DNA from: Thalassomonas actiniarum
GTDB lineage: Bacteria; Pseudomonadota; Gammaproteobacteria; Enterobacterales; Alteromonadaceae
NCBI RefSeq assembly: GCF_000948975.2
Contig: NZ_CP059735.1
Span: 3,038,001-3,102,000, forward strand
Length of the DNA: 64,000 bases
Direction of reading: 5' to 3'
Position numbers and translations under genes: made by a program. Numbering within the stretch: the first letter of the stretch is position 1; the number at the start of each line of letters is the position of its first letter. The notes under the pieces are model-generated. The model ran no database searches. It was not told the DNA's origin and saw only the letters and a program-made list of their open reading frames with translations. Shown here in pieces: positions 1 to 9,584 of this stretch.

Positions 1-341
1 TAAAAAAAGCAATGAGTAAATCTGCAATTTGTTATCTGGAGGTAAAGTGAGAACAGGCTAAGACCTGGCTTTAAACTTTCCTTTATTGCTACCGAACACC
101 GCATGCTTGTAAGGTTGCTTCCGTGTGCTAAGCGGACGAAAATCATCAACAAAAGCTTAATACTTTTTCTCATGTTTAGTCAGAGAAATGAGAACTGAAT
201 TATATAGCCGCATTTCCACCGAAAAGAAGGGATAATCCCGCCTTTTAGCGGATAGTTACCAAGTCATAAAGTTATAACTTATCGATGATGCGCAGGTAAA
301 AAGGTAAAGTTTAAATATTTTAATAATAATTTAGTCGACAA
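1..341. other. No gene recognised; left edge of window
   Basis: I see no coding region here with convincing start, length and composition. The stretch is AT-rich and leads directly into the decayed transposase, so it may be insertion-element debris or the flank of one. A perfect 12-bp palindrome (AAGTTATAACTT) lies at 269-280, and nothing ties it to a function. Confidence 0.5.
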
Positions 342-796
342 TACTTCTGCCGAAAATGGAACCAAGTTGTTGGTTGGTCTGTGCAGTCAATGATGCATAC
401 CTATTTAGTGTTAAGTGCGTTACTTGCGGCCGTATGGCGGAGAAAACCAAAGCAAACAGTCATTATCCATTCAGATAGTAATACTGGAGGTACTAGATTT
501 CTAGCTGTGATTGGCAACGCTTTGCTGCTGAACATAATCTATCTCTCAGTATGAGTCGACGAGGTAACTGCCATGATAATGCTGTTGCAGAGAGCTTTTT
601 CCAGCTACTTAAGCGTGAGCGAATTAAACGTAGAAAATACAAACGTAGAAAATACATAAACCGGGAAAAAGCTAAAGAAGGTATATTCGATTACATCGAA
701 ATGTTTTATAACAATAAGCGGAAGCATGGTTATTTAAATAATCAATCTCCAGCTGACTATGATAGAACCTGTTTTATGAATCAAGAAAATGTCTAG
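342..796 (+). pseudogene. IS3-family transposase (OrfB) 3' remnant, frameshifted
   Basis: This is the C-terminal part of an IS3-family DDE integrase-type transposase. In one frame (about 342-475) it reads through VVGWSVQSMMHTYLV and the HSD motif. In another frame, from 551, it continues with MSRRGNCHDNAVAESFF and the catalytic-region tail to the stop at 796. The two parts are offset by a scrambled junction at about 476-500, where the expected catalytic-core sequence is replaced by a short unrelated insertion. The N-terminal half of OrfB, OrfA and both inverted-repeat ends are not visible. The element is therefore dead. The family assignment is strong because of the SRRGNCHDNA...FF...LK signature; the exact IS is unknown. 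Confidence 0.85.
626..655 (+). repeat. 15-bp perfect tandem duplication inside the transposase remnant
   Basis: AAACGTAGAAAATAC occurs twice back to back (626-640 and 641-655), adding an in-frame second KRRKY to the protein. Relatives of this transposase normally carry one copy, so this looks like a slippage duplication in a gene no longer under selection. Confidence 0.8.
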
Positions 797-900
797 GTTA
801 GTCTGGTCGATTCATCTCAGAAATTCGATAGAATCTACTCGCCAAGGTAAAAGAGAGCCATTACCATATGCGCAAGACTAATTTGAAGAAGTAATAATGT

Positions 901-1239
901 ATGTCCCTTCCTCCTTGCCCAAAATGCAAATCTGAATACGTTTATCAAGATCAAAACCATTTGATCTGCCCCGAATGTGCATATGAATGGAACCCCTTGC
1001 AAGCCCCTGGCGAAGAAGATACTTTGACTATAAAAGATGCCAACGGCACCTTGCTGGCAGCAGGTGATAAGGTCACGATGATTAAAGATCTTAAAATAAA
1101 AGGGAGTTCCCAGGTACTTAAGGTTGGCACTAAAGCCGTTATCAGACGCATAGTTGAAGGCAAAGATCATCAACTGGACTGTAAGGTAGATGGCGCAGGC
1201 GAGATGATGATAACAGCTAAGTTTGTGAAAAGGGCCTGA
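901..1239 (+). CDS. yjdM: YjdM/PhnA-family zinc-ribbon protein
   Basis: This is a small cytoplasmic protein of the YjdM family (historically called PhnA), whose biochemical role is still poorly defined despite the phosphonate name. The 112 residues match the family length. An N-terminal zinc ribbon has cysteine pairs CPKC (6-9) and CPEC (23-26). The conserved C-terminal beta domain contains the [20 protein letters not shown] and KVGTKA stretches typical of the family. The ATG at 901 is preceded by a weak purine-rich GAAGAAG at about 885. It stands alone just downstream of the dead IS element. Confidence in the family is high; in a specific function, low. Confidence 0.9.
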   Translation: MSLPPCPKCKSEYVYQDQNHLICPECAYEWNPLQAPGEEDTLTIKDANGTLLAAGDKVTMIKDLKIKGSSQVLKVGTKAVIRRIVEGKDHQLDCKVDGAGEMMITAKFVKRA

Positions 1240-1371
1240 GTGAATTTGCTCTGACAACAGGGTTCACTGTCTATGGGGCAGAGCAATGTTTGCTCCCCCC
1301 GGCATATTTTTCCTTACCTGGTTCGGATTACCGTAAAAGATTAAAGCACTTTATTTCCTTAAAGGTTGTAT

Positions 1372-2085
1372 ATGACATTAAGCACATCAAGACTCGACCG
1401 CTTTATCAGCAAACAATGTCGGGTAAGTCGTCGGGATGTCCGGCTGATGTTAGCTCAAAAACGGATTAGGGTTGATGGTGCTATCGCCACTAATATTGAT
1501 CAGATTGTTGATAAGTTTTCTCATATCATGCTGGATAACAAAGTGTTGCAAGCCAACCAAGCAAGTTATGTCATGTTACATAAACCTGTTGGCGTGGTCA
1601 GTGCAACAAAAGATGAGCAGCATAAAACCGTGCTTGATATCGTTAATCTGCCTGAAAGTGTCGATAAAGCGAGTTTACACCTTGTCGGCCGGCTCGATTT
1701 AAATACTTCGGGTTTGGTCTTGTTAACCAACGACAGCCGCTGGTCTGAGCGTTTAACGTCACCGGACAGCAAGGTGGAAAAATTATACCGGGTTACCCTG
1801 CAAAATAAGCTGAATGAGGATTACATCGAGGCGTTTAATCAAGGCATGTATTTTGGCTATGAAAAAATCACAACGAAACCGGCTAAGTTAGCAATAATAT
1901 CGGATCATGTGGCTATGGTGTCACTGGTTGAAGGTCGCTATCACCAGATAAAACGTATGTTTGGACGCTTTCGCAACCCGGTTGTTGCCTTGCACCGAGT
2001 GGCTATCGGCTCATTAACCTTAACCGAGCAACTTAAAGTGGGGGAAAGCCGTTTATTAACACCGCAGGAAGTTGCCGGTATTTAA
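1372..2085 (+). CDS. rsuA: 16S rRNA pseudouridine synthase, RsuA family
   Basis: Pseudouridine synthase that isomerises a uridine in rRNA; in E. coli RsuA acts on U516 of 16S rRNA. The protein has 237 residues. An N-terminal S4 RNA-binding domain (about 7-45, RLDRFISKQ...RRDVRLML) is followed by the RsuA/RluB/E/F catalytic domain. The catalytic aspartate is D109 in GRLDLNTSGL, and the KLYRV and RYHQIKRMFG motifs are intact. ATG 1372 is preferred over an in-frame TTG at 1366 because AAAGG lies 6 nt upstream. RluE or RluF cannot be fully excluded without alignment, but the S4 domain and size favour RsuA. Confidence 0.85.
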   Translation: MTLSTSRLDRFISKQCRVSRRDVRLMLAQKRIRVDGAIATNIDQIVDKFSHIMLDNKVLQANQASYVMLHKPVGVVSATKDEQHKTVLDIVNLPESVDKASLHLVGRLDLNTSGLVLLTNDSRWSERLTSPDSKVEKLYRVTLQNKLNEDYIEAFNQGMYFGYEKITTKPAKLAIISDHVAMVSLVEGRYHQIKRMFGRFRNPVVALHRVAIGSLTLTEQLKVGESRLLTPQEVAGI

Positions 2086-2260
2086 CCTTAACCACGGGAG
2101 TGCTAAATCTGGCCCATATATTTTTTATTTCGTTTAAACAGGAACTTCCCCCGGCAAGAGCATTGATGTTAACCTTTATTATCAGTGGCGCTGTGCCTAA
2201 GCTGGCGGTGTTAGCCACAATAAAACGATAATATTCAAACCAGCCAAAGAAAATAATAAT

Positions 2261-3034
2261 ATGGATTACCTGGAAATTAATAAAGAAGCCTGGGACAAGC
2301 GTACCCAAGTGCATGTTGCCTCTCAATTTTATGATGTCGAAGGCTTTATTGCCGGTAACTCTTCCCTTAATGCCGTAGAAAAGCAGCTGCTGGGGGATGT
2401 AAACGGCAAGAGCTTACTCCATCTGCAATGCCATTTTGGTCTGGATACTTTGTCCTGGGCCCGGCTGGGGGCAAAGGTGACCGGGGTAGATTTGTCATCA
2501 CAAGCCATAGCACAAGCAAAAGAACTGGCGCAAACCGCGAATTTACCGGCCAGCTTTATCAACAGCGATATTTATAGTTTTGGTGAAACCAGCACAGAGC
2601 AGTTTGATATTGTTTTTACTTCTTATGGTGTTTTGTGCTGGTTGCCGGATCTGGATCTTTGGGCGAAAACCATTGCTAACTCTTTGAAAGCCGGGGGCCG
2701 TTTTTACCTGGTAGAATTTCATCCTTTCAATGATGTGTTATCCGGTTATGGTTATTTTCCCGCTAAGATGCCGGATATCGAGGAGGAGGGCACTTATACC
2801 GAAAACTGCTCAGGTGAAACTTCAACCACGCATACCTGGCCGCATTCCCTGAGCGAGGTGATTGCCGCCTTGATTAACGCGGGTATTGCTATCGAAGGTT
2901 TTCAAGAGTATCCCTACAGCCCCTATAATTGCTTCCCTGATCTTGAATATGTCGAAGATCAGGGTTACTGCTTGCCCTTTAAAGGGCAATCAATTCCCCT
3001 GGTTTATTCGGTCACAGGCCGGAAAATCACCTGA
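2261..3034 (+). CDS. Class I SAM-dependent methyltransferase
   Basis: A 257-residue cytoplasmic methyltransferase. Motif I-like sequence LHLQCHFGLDTLSWARLGA followed by VTGVDLS marks the S-adenosylmethionine site (about residues 47-70). A later post-motif YGVLCWLPDL and the KAGGRFYLVEF strand fit the Rossmann fold of class I enzymes. The substrate cannot be told from sequence. The next gene begins 32 nt downstream with a strong AAGGAG ribosome site, so the two are probably cotranscribed. Start at ATG 2261 fits the N-terminal MDYLEINKEAWDKR seen in similar methyltransferases. Confidence 0.85.
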   Translation: MDYLEINKEAWDKRTQVHVASQFYDVEGFIAGNSSLNAVEKQLLGDVNGKSLLHLQCHFGLDTLSWARLGAKVTGVDLSSQAIAQAKELAQTANLPASFINSDIYSFGETSTEQFDIVFTSYGVLCWLPDLDLWAKTIANSLKAGGRFYLVEFHPFNDVLSGYGYFPAKMPDIEEEGTYTENCSGETSTTHTWPHSLSEVIAALINAGIAIEGFQEYPYSPYNCFPDLEYVEDQGYCLPFKGQSIPLVYSVTGRKIT

Positions 3035-3066
3035 AAATAAACACGGGCAAAGTTAAGGAGAGTGCA

Positions 3067-3417
3067 ATGCCGCATTTTGTTGTCGATTGCTCCGCAGAGC
3101 TGTTAACGCTTCGGTCGGAAGAGGAAATTATGCACCGGCTGCATGTGTCTGCCGTGGAGTCCGGTTTATTTAAAGAAAGTGAAATCAAAGTCCGCATTAA
3201 TCCATACAGCAGTTACAGCATTGGCGGAAAGCGCGAGGCTTTTGTTCATGTTTTCGCCAGTATTATGCAGGGGCGAAGCACTGAGCAAAAGGCCGTACTT
3301 TCAAGTGCTATGGTGACTCAGCTTGTTGCTATGTTTCCCGAGGTGGCCAATATCGCCATGAATGTCAGTGAATTTGAAAAAAACACTTATTGCAACCGGG
3401 ATATGCTCCAGTGCTGA
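3067..3417 (+). CDS. 5-carboxymethyl-2-hydroxymuconate isomerase-like tautomerase
   Basis: A 116-residue protein of the CHMI/4-oxalocrotonate tautomerase superfamily. In this group Pro-2, exposed after removal of Met-1, is the catalytic base; here the N-terminus is MPHFVVDCS, so Pro-2 is present. The length and the conserved middle (LHVSAVESGLF, RINPYSSYSIGG, FVHVFASIMQGRS) fit the HpaF/CHMI family used in homoprotocatechuate breakdown. No other hpa gene is nearby, so it may act on another enol substrate. A strong AAGGAG lies 6 nt before the ATG, and it is probably coupled to the preceding methyltransferase. Confidence 0.8.
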   Translation: MPHFVVDCSAELLTLRSEEEIMHRLHVSAVESGLFKESEIKVRINPYSSYSIGGKREAFVHVFASIMQGRSTEQKAVLSSAMVTQLVAMFPEVANIAMNVSEFEKNTYCNRDMLQC

Positions 3418-3691
3418 TACATTTTAAACAAGTGTAATCATAAAAGAGGCTCATCAATTGTTAATATCATCGCCGTATGGTGATGTTTTACAGCATTTTT
3501 TAAATATGAAGGCTGTATGCGGCGGCATATTAAAAAAGATGGGGTATTGATGGGCTCTGAAATATATGGCTTGTTAAAAGACAGTAACTAGAGTCTGCAC
3601 CGATTTTACTAAAGAGGAAATGCCGGGCCTATGCCGGATAGGAAAGGAAAAACTGCCAATAAAATGTTTTTTCAAACCTGATAAGGTATAG

Positions 3692-4642
3692 GAGGGCGAG
3701 GGACATGGGAGTAATGTGGCTGTGGATAAGGCATTGGCCGCCGAACTGCCTTTAGGCTCAGTGATTTTAGCCGTCGATGGCCGCGAGACCTCGGTTGTGC
3801 TTGAGCAGGATGTGTTTCCCTATATCAGCAGTTCCACCACGCATATTCTCTGGGATCAGGGCATACGCGGCAATAAGCAATACGGTTACGGGTTACTGGC
3901 GGAAGCGCCCGGCAGCAGCGTTAAGCTGAAAATCCGCGTACCCGGCGGTGAAATCAAAGAGCTGAGTGTCAGTCGCCGACATAACAGGGAAACCGCCGAC
4001 TGGCATACTGCCTGCGGGATCCGGCATGAGGAAAGTTTCTCGATGAAATGGCTTGACGATCAGCTTGCTTATGTGGCGTTAAACAACTTTTCGGATATGG
4101 CGGTGGTGGATAACTTTATTGCTTCGCTGCCCGAGCTGAAAAAAGCCAATGCTCTGGTGATTGATCTCAGGTTTAATGAAGGAGGCAACACCTTTTTGGC
4201 GGAAGAAATTTTGAAATACCTGATCTTTTGGGATCTCACCGGCGCCCGCAGCCGTATGCGGGTGCATAATTCCACCTGTAAGGCCTGGCAGGAAAGCGAA
4301 GCCAATGTGCTCTATGCCGATGAAATTGCATTAAAAGACAAACTGGTGATCACAACGGCCATTCTGATCAGCCGGGAAACCGCACGTGCGGCGGAAGATT
4401 TTCTGGTGTATGCCGACGGCGTCAAACATTTTAAAACCATAGGCGAACCCACCTTTGGCAGCACAGGGCAACCGCTGTTTGTTGACTTGCCCGGCGGCGG
4501 CAAGGGAAAAATCTGCTCTAAGCGGGAAACCTTTGCCGGTGGCCGCGACTTTGTCGGCTACGGTATTCAGCCGGATATCCTGGTAAAACGGGATGCGGAT
4601 TACTACCTGAGTGAATCGGATCTGACCCTGGAAAAAGCCTAG
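3692..4642 (+). pseudogene. Decayed S41-family (C-terminal processing) peptidase
   Basis: The frame opens directly after a TAG at 3689 and encodes a PDZ-like segment (LPLGSVILAVDGRETS) followed by an S41 peptidase core. Only weak starts exist (GTG 3716), and no signal peptide or N-terminal helical domain is visible upstream, although S41 proteins normally have them. At the active site, family members read TASAAE with catalytic serine; here the sequence is ETARAAEDFLVYADG, with Arg at the serine position. The GSTGQP element after it is retained. I read this as a 5'-truncated, catalytically dead remnant; a pseudoenzyme that is still expressed is possible. Confidence 0.6.
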
Positions 4643-4758
4643 CTATGGTTAACCAATGAAGTAAAAAAAGAGACGTTAGTGGCGGTGAAATAGCTGTAGA
4701 TTCGCAGGCCTGGTTAGCTGTCAGGCAAATAACCAACTCCGGTTATGTTTCCTCTTTA

Positions 4759-4792
4759 TCGCCTGCCCGTATTTACCGGGCAGGCGATTTTT
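4759..4792 (+). terminator. Rho-independent terminator
   Basis: An 11-bp perfect GC-rich stem (TCGCCTGCCCG, 4759-4769, with its complement at 4777-4787), a 7-nt loop and five T residues follow the S41 remnant. The rest of the gap, 4793-5187, holds nothing I recognise apart from the leader of the next gene. Confidence 0.85.
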
Positions 4793-5187
4793 ACTTGGTA
4801 AGCTTGCCAATAAGTTTTATTAGTATAGAGCAGCACAAACCATGCAGAACATTGATAAAAATGACGTGATTTGCAGTCGACCCGGAATTGTGTCAAGCTT
4901 GAGGTGTACGTTATTTGTCCGTTTTTCTCCGGTTATCACTTAAATGTATACCGGTGAACTCGGCTTTCTCTGTGCTCCTTTAGTGCAAAGTTGACGGTAA
5001 TCATGTTGATTTTGTTTGATAAGGTACTGCGCTGAGAAGAAAGAGGCAGATAATGCGGGATTTCCCCGGCTTCAAGCCAGCAAGATAAAGCGTTAATACA
5101 GTTCAACCGGCTACATGGAGGTAGAGATCTCCTGCTAGCAGGTGTTCCCGGTCAAGAGCAGTAATTTCTGAACACGGGAGCAGTAGT

Positions 5188-8100
5188 ATGAACAAGTGGT
5201 TAGGGTGCAGTTTACTCATTTTGATCTCAGGCTATCTTGCGGCTGAAGATATTGAGCTTTATGTCGGTGATGTCTCCCAGCGCAGCGGCACTAAACCCCA
5301 GGTATTGATCATTTTCGACAACTCCGGCAGCATGAGCACCTCGGAAGAAGTCAAAGAGCCCTACGATCCCAATACCGTTTATCCCGCCATCGGCGGTTTT
5401 AACAGCTTATCCGAAAGATTTATCTATTTCACCAAAGGCACCGGGGTTGACGGCACCATCCCGGTCCCCGACAGCCCAAGTGAAGCCCGTCGTTTTTTAG
5501 ATGATATCAATTCTTGCCATACCGCCAAACTGCGCCTGGACAGTGTCGGTTATTATACCGGTCATATCCGCGAATATAGCTTTCAGGGCAACTCCGGCAG
5601 CTGGCAGGAAATTCCCGACAACAGCGGCGCCAACATTGAAGTTATCGACTGCTGGGATGACGTTAACCTGTTAGATCCGGAAAATGCCGGGATCTTAAAG
5701 AAGAATTCACCGCTGGAAGCCTTACCGGACGGTTACCCGGTCGATGGAGAGGGGACTAAGCAAAACCCGGTTTATTATACTGCCAATGCCGCAGACTCCC
5801 AGACCCAGCTGGGGACCGGGGAAGTGGTGACCTTATATACCGATAACTACCTGCGCTGGAGCCAGAGCGAGAGCATAGACACGGTTAACCGCAGCCGGCT
5901 TGATATTGCCAAAGATACCGTGACCGATCTGATTGAATCGGCGCCGTCGATAGATTTTGGCCTGCAAATTTTTAATCATAACCATAGCGGGGAATATACC
6001 CGTGACGGCGGCCGGGTGGTGTTTGGCATCCAGGAAAGCACTGAAGCGGCGCGTCAGGAACTGATCGATATAATTAACCTTGAACTGGACGCGGAAACCA
6101 ATACCCCCTTATGTGAGACCTTGTATGAGGCGCGCCGCTATTTCGGCGGTTTGTCGGTGGACTTTGGCGATGATGACTCCAACCGGGGCTCAAGCTATAG
6201 AGGTAACACCCCGCCGCGGGATACTTCGATAGAAGACAGTAAAACTTATATCGCCCCCTATAACGGTTGCAGTAACCAGGTATATGTGATTTTGATCACC
6301 GACGGCCAGCCGACAAGGGATTTGGCGGCAGATACTTATGTCAGCGGCCTGCCCGGTATCGGAGCCCCTTTTAATGTTAACGGCACCAATAACTACCTGG
6401 CGGCTTTGGCGGGTTGGATGAATACCAATGATATCAATGATGATATTGACGGTAACCAGTATGCCACCTTGTTTACCGTGGGCTTTGGTAGGGAAGCGAT
6501 TAATGATGCCGGTGAATTATTGCTTGAAGCGGCAACCTTGGGGGGCGGGCAATATTACCCGGCTGAAGATGCCAGCAGTTTGCTTTCCTCGCTGCAGTCG
6601 GCGCTGATTGAAATTTCGCGGGAAAACACCAGTTTTACTTCGCCTTCTATTGCGTCAAATAATTTTGACCGTACCGAAACCCTGGACTCGGTTTATTATG
6701 CAATGTTTCTGCCGGACAGGGGGCCGCGTTGGCAGGGCAATATTAAAAAACTCAAAGTTGTCAACGGAGTACAGGTAGACAGAACCAATACCCCGGCCAT
6801 TAACAGCGAAGGCAGTATCGACGACAACGCCAAAACTTTCTGGAGCCAGGCTTCAAGCGCCGACGGTAACGAAGTCAAGGAAGGCGGGGTGGCGGAAATG
6901 CTGCGCAGTAAAACCGATCGTACTGTTTTAAGCGATCTCGGGGCTTCCACTGCACTGGTTGCCCTGACCCGGGCCAACGCCGAAGCAGCTTTTGGCGGCA
7001 GTGCAGGGCTGGCGGCACAACTGGATGTTGCCGAGGATGAAATTGACAACCACCTTAACTGGGCCAAGGGCATAGATGTGGATGATGCCGATAGCGACGG
7101 CTCGACTACGGATATCCGCTTTGATGTTTTTGCCGATCCCCTGCATTCCAAACCTTTAGTGATCAATTATGGCGGTTCCAGCTCGTCCCAGGATATCCGT
7201 ATTATTATCGGGACCAATGCCGGTGTTTTGCATATGTTTGACGATAACGGCGACAGTGTCGACGAAAGCTGGGCTTTTATGCCGAAAGAGTTTTTCCCTA
7301 ACATTAAATCGTTAAAGGACAACTTTCCAACCTCGGCCAAAGTCTATGGCATCGACGGTTCAGCTTCTTCTTATATCCTGGATAAAAACGGCGACGGCAC
7401 CATCAGCAGTGCCAGTGGCGATAAAGCCTGGATGTTTATTGGTTTACGCCGGGGAGGCTCTTCTTATTATGCCCTGGATATCACTATTCCCGATTCGCCA
7501 AAACTATTGTGGCAAATTGACAGCAGTACGTCCGGATACAGTGAATTGGGGCAATCATGGTCTCAGCCCAGGGTCGGTTTCTCGGCGCTTAATACCGTCA
7601 GCGGCAGTGCCAGTCCGGTGATCTTTTTCGGCGGCGGTTATGATATCGGTAAAGACAGCCCGGGGGCAGGCAGCAATGACAATGTCGGCAGGGCGATTTA
7701 TATGGCGGATGCCAAAACCGGTACTTTATTATGGAGTTTAAGTCCGGCAAGCGGTTCGACTAATCATACCCAGCTGACGGCATTATCCGACAGTATTCCT
7801 GCCAGCATAGGTATTTTAGACAGTGATTCGGATGGCCTGGTGGATCGCTTATATGCCGGAGATACCGGAGGAAATGTCTGGCGTGTGGATATGCCCGGTA
7901 ATAACCCCAACAGCAGTGATACCCCGTGGACGGCTTTTAAGCTGGCGCAGCTTGGCGGCATTAGCACCGCAGATGACCGGCGCTTTTTCAGCGAACCTTC
8001 TATTGTCAGGACCCTGATCAGCGATACCATAGAGACTTCGGTGACCGATGAAGACGGCAAGACGACTACGGTTGTTACGCGCCAGGAAAGGCCTTATGAA

Positions 8101-8760
8101 GCGATATTGATCGGCAGCGGTGACCGCTCGACCCCGTCGGCAACCGATACCAGCGACAAGTTTTTTATGATCCGCGATGAAACCGTGTTTACCCAGTCAT
8201 TCAGCGATACCAGTACGCCGCCGACCCCGGATGCTATCGAAATCACAGATCTTTACGATTATACCGATAATCCCTTTGGTCAGGTGTTGACTACACAGGA
8301 GCGGGAAACACTGGAGCTTGCCGTAAGCAGCAAAAGCGGCTGGTTTGTCGATTACACCGGCAGCGGCGAGAAAAGCTTATCGGCGGCAACCGCGGTGGCC
8401 GGTATTGCCTATTTTACTTCCTTTACCCCGGCATCCGGCAGCAACAGTAATACCTGTGAGCTGAGTGCAGGAGCGGGCGTATTATATGCCGTTGATCTGG
8501 CCCTGGGCACGACCATTTATGACTGGCGTCAGTTAAGTGTTGGTGATCGGATCCCGGATACCCCGACGGTGATCATTCCACCGGATGACTCGGAGCATAG
8601 CAAATTATTATTTGTCGGTGTGGGCGAGGGGACCGATGGCGGTACTATTACTTTATGCAGCAGTGATAACTGTAACCAGGGAGATCCGGATGAAGATGAT
8701 CCCGATGGTATCAGCCTGAAGACCATGCGTACTTATCTTTATGTGACCGAGTCCCAATAA
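5188..8760 (+). CDS. pilY1: PilY1-like type IV pilus tip adhesin with VWA domain
   Basis: A 1190-residue exported protein of the PilY1/PilC family, which caps type IV pili and supports pilus extension, adhesion and surface sensing. A signal peptide (MNKWLGCSLLILISGYLAAE) is followed by a von Willebrand A domain whose metal site reads DNSGSM (44-49). The C-terminal half is the PilC beta-propeller, starting near DPLHSKPLVINYGG, with EF-like calcium loops DKNGDGTIS and DSDSDGLVD. A GGGAG ribosome site precedes ATG 5188. Minor pilin genes (fimT, pilV, pilW, pilX, pilE) that usually flank pilY1 are absent here, so it is an orphan or a second copy. Confidence 0.88.
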   Translation: MNKWLGCSLLILISGYLAAEDIELYVGDVSQRSGTKPQVLIIFDNSGSMSTSEEVKEPYDPNTVYPAIGGFNSLSERFIYFTKGTGVDGTIPVPDSPSEARRFLDDINSCHTAKLRLDSVGYYTGHIREYSFQGNSGSWQEIPDNSGANIEVIDCWDDVNLLDPENAGILKKNSPLEALPDGYPVDGEGTKQNPVYYTANAADSQTQLGTGEVVTLYTDNYLRWSQSESIDTVNRSRLDIAKDTVTDLIESAPSIDFGLQIFNHNHSGEYTRDGGRVVFGIQESTEAARQELIDIINLELDAETNTPLCETLYEARRYFGGLSVDFGDDDSNRGSSYRGNTPPRDTSIEDSKTYIAPYNGCSNQVYVILITDGQPTRDLAADTYVSGLPGIGAPFNVNGTNNYLAALAGWMNTNDINDDIDGNQYATLFTVGFGREAINDAGELLLEAATLGGGQYYPAEDASSLLSSLQSALIEISRENTSFTSPSIASNNFDRTETLDSVYYAMFLPDRGPRWQGNIKKLKVVNGVQVDRTNTPAINSEGSIDDNAKTFWSQASSADGNEVKEGGVAEMLRSKTDRTVLSDLGASTALVALTRANAEAAFGGSAGLAAQLDVAEDEIDNHLNWAKGIDVDDADSDGSTTDIRFDVFADPLHSKPLVINYGGSSSSQDIRIIIGTNAGVLHMFDDNGDSVDESWAFMPKEFFPNIKSLKDNFPTSAKVYGIDGSASSYILDKNGDGTISSASGDKAWMFIGLRRGGSSYYALDITIPDSPKLLWQIDSSTSGYSELGQSWSQPRVGFSALNTVSGSASPVIFFGGGYDIGKDSPGAGSNDNVGRAIYMADAKTGTLLWSLSPASGSTNHTQLTALSDSIPASIGILDSDSDGLVDRLYAGDTGGNVWRVDMPGNNPNSSDTPWTAFKLAQLGGISTADDRRFFSEPSIVRTLISDTIETSVTDEDGKTTTVVTRQERPYEAILIGSGDRSTPSATDTSDKFFMIRDETVFTQSFSDTSTPPTPDAIEITDLYDYTDNPFGQVLTTQERETLELAVSSKSGWFVDYTGSGEKSLSAATAVAGIAYFTSFTPASGSNSNTCELSAGAGVLYAVDLALGTTIYDWRQLSVGDRIPDTPTVIIPPDDSEHSKLLFVGVGEGTDGGTITLCSSDNCNQGDPDEDDPDGISLKTMRTYLYVTESQ

Positions 8761-8932
8761 ATTGACTGATGATAATGGCTATGTGATGCACGGGAGTTTT
8801 TATATGTCATTGCTGTACAGGTTACAGACCGGCGCATAGCAGTACAAATGGGTTACAAATCATAGCAGTTAATAACACCGGCCTTCGCTAGAATAACCTT
8901 GTGGTTCAAGCTTGAAAAAGGGTGAAATAGCG

Positions 8933-9340
8933 ATGAAAGGGAAAAGTGAATTCAAATTATCCTATATGGCGCAGGTGGTTTTGTACCTGTTGGTGGTGAT
9001 CCATTGGTTATTGCCATTTACGCCGGTAAACCAGCATCCCGAGCCTCATATTAAAATTGCGGCATTGGGCATAGGGGCGATATTTTTAATGTTTGCCCAA
9101 CTCTCCTATAGCCGGCCGAGACAGAGTTTTGCCGGTGGCCTGATATTTTTATTAATCCTGTATATCGTCAGTGCCGTGACCGGAGCTTCGCCGATAACCG
9201 AAGGCCTGGTGGTGAAACTGCTGTTTGCCGCCTTGTTGCTGGTAGACTTTCTTGATACCGGCAAGGCAAGCGAAAAAAATAGCCGCGGGGAACAGAGTTT
9301 TCCCCAAAGACTTATTACCGAGCAGCATCGCCGGGCTTAA
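8933..9340 (+). CDS. Small multi-pass membrane protein, function unknown
   Basis: A 135-residue protein with about four hydrophobic helices (around YMAQVVLYLLVVIHWLLPF, IAALGIGAIFLMFAQL, FAGGLIFLLILYIVSAV and VVKLLFAALLLVDFL) and a charged cytoplasmic tail. I do not recognise the family. ATG 8933 is chosen over the in-frame TTG at 8912 because AAAAAGGGTGAAA lies just upstream of it. It is a single gene with its own terminator downstream, after the large pilY1 gene but with a separate leader of about 170 bp. Confidence 0.7.
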   Translation: MKGKSEFKLSYMAQVVLYLLVVIHWLLPFTPVNQHPEPHIKIAALGIGAIFLMFAQLSYSRPRQSFAGGLIFLLILYIVSAVTGASPITEGLVVKLLFAALLLVDFLDTGKASEKNSRGEQSFPQRLITEQHRRA

Positions 9341-9388
9341 GCGGCAGTTTGAGCTGATAGTAGCGGGTGGCTAAATTTGGTTAACAAT

Positions 9389-9426
9389 AGGCACTTAGGC
9401 AGATAAGCCTTAGTGCCTGTATTTTT
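9389..9426 (+). terminator. Rho-independent terminator
   Basis: A 12-bp stem with one mismatch (AGGCACTTAGGC 9389-9400 against GCCTTAGTGCCT 9407-9418), a 6-nt loop and a T run at 9422-9426, downstream of the small membrane protein gene. Confidence 0.75.
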
Positions 9427-9584
9427 ATCCGCATCTAAATCGCAACGATGAATATCACTCCTGGCGCTATTTTTCAGCCATAGTTATCAATATTTCCATT
9501 TTTATTTGAAAATTCAATAATCTGGCATACCTTTATCCTTGAGTAAATAAAATAGGACTTGTTGTTCAATAAGGATAATAACAT

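Noticed and set aside
1-341. Possible group II intron or integron site at the left edge
   Set aside because: No reverse transcriptase motif, no domain V-like hairpin and no convincing att site could be found.
6696-7166. 156-codon open frame on the minus strand
   Set aside because: Antisense to pilY1, which has clear domains; no independent signal.
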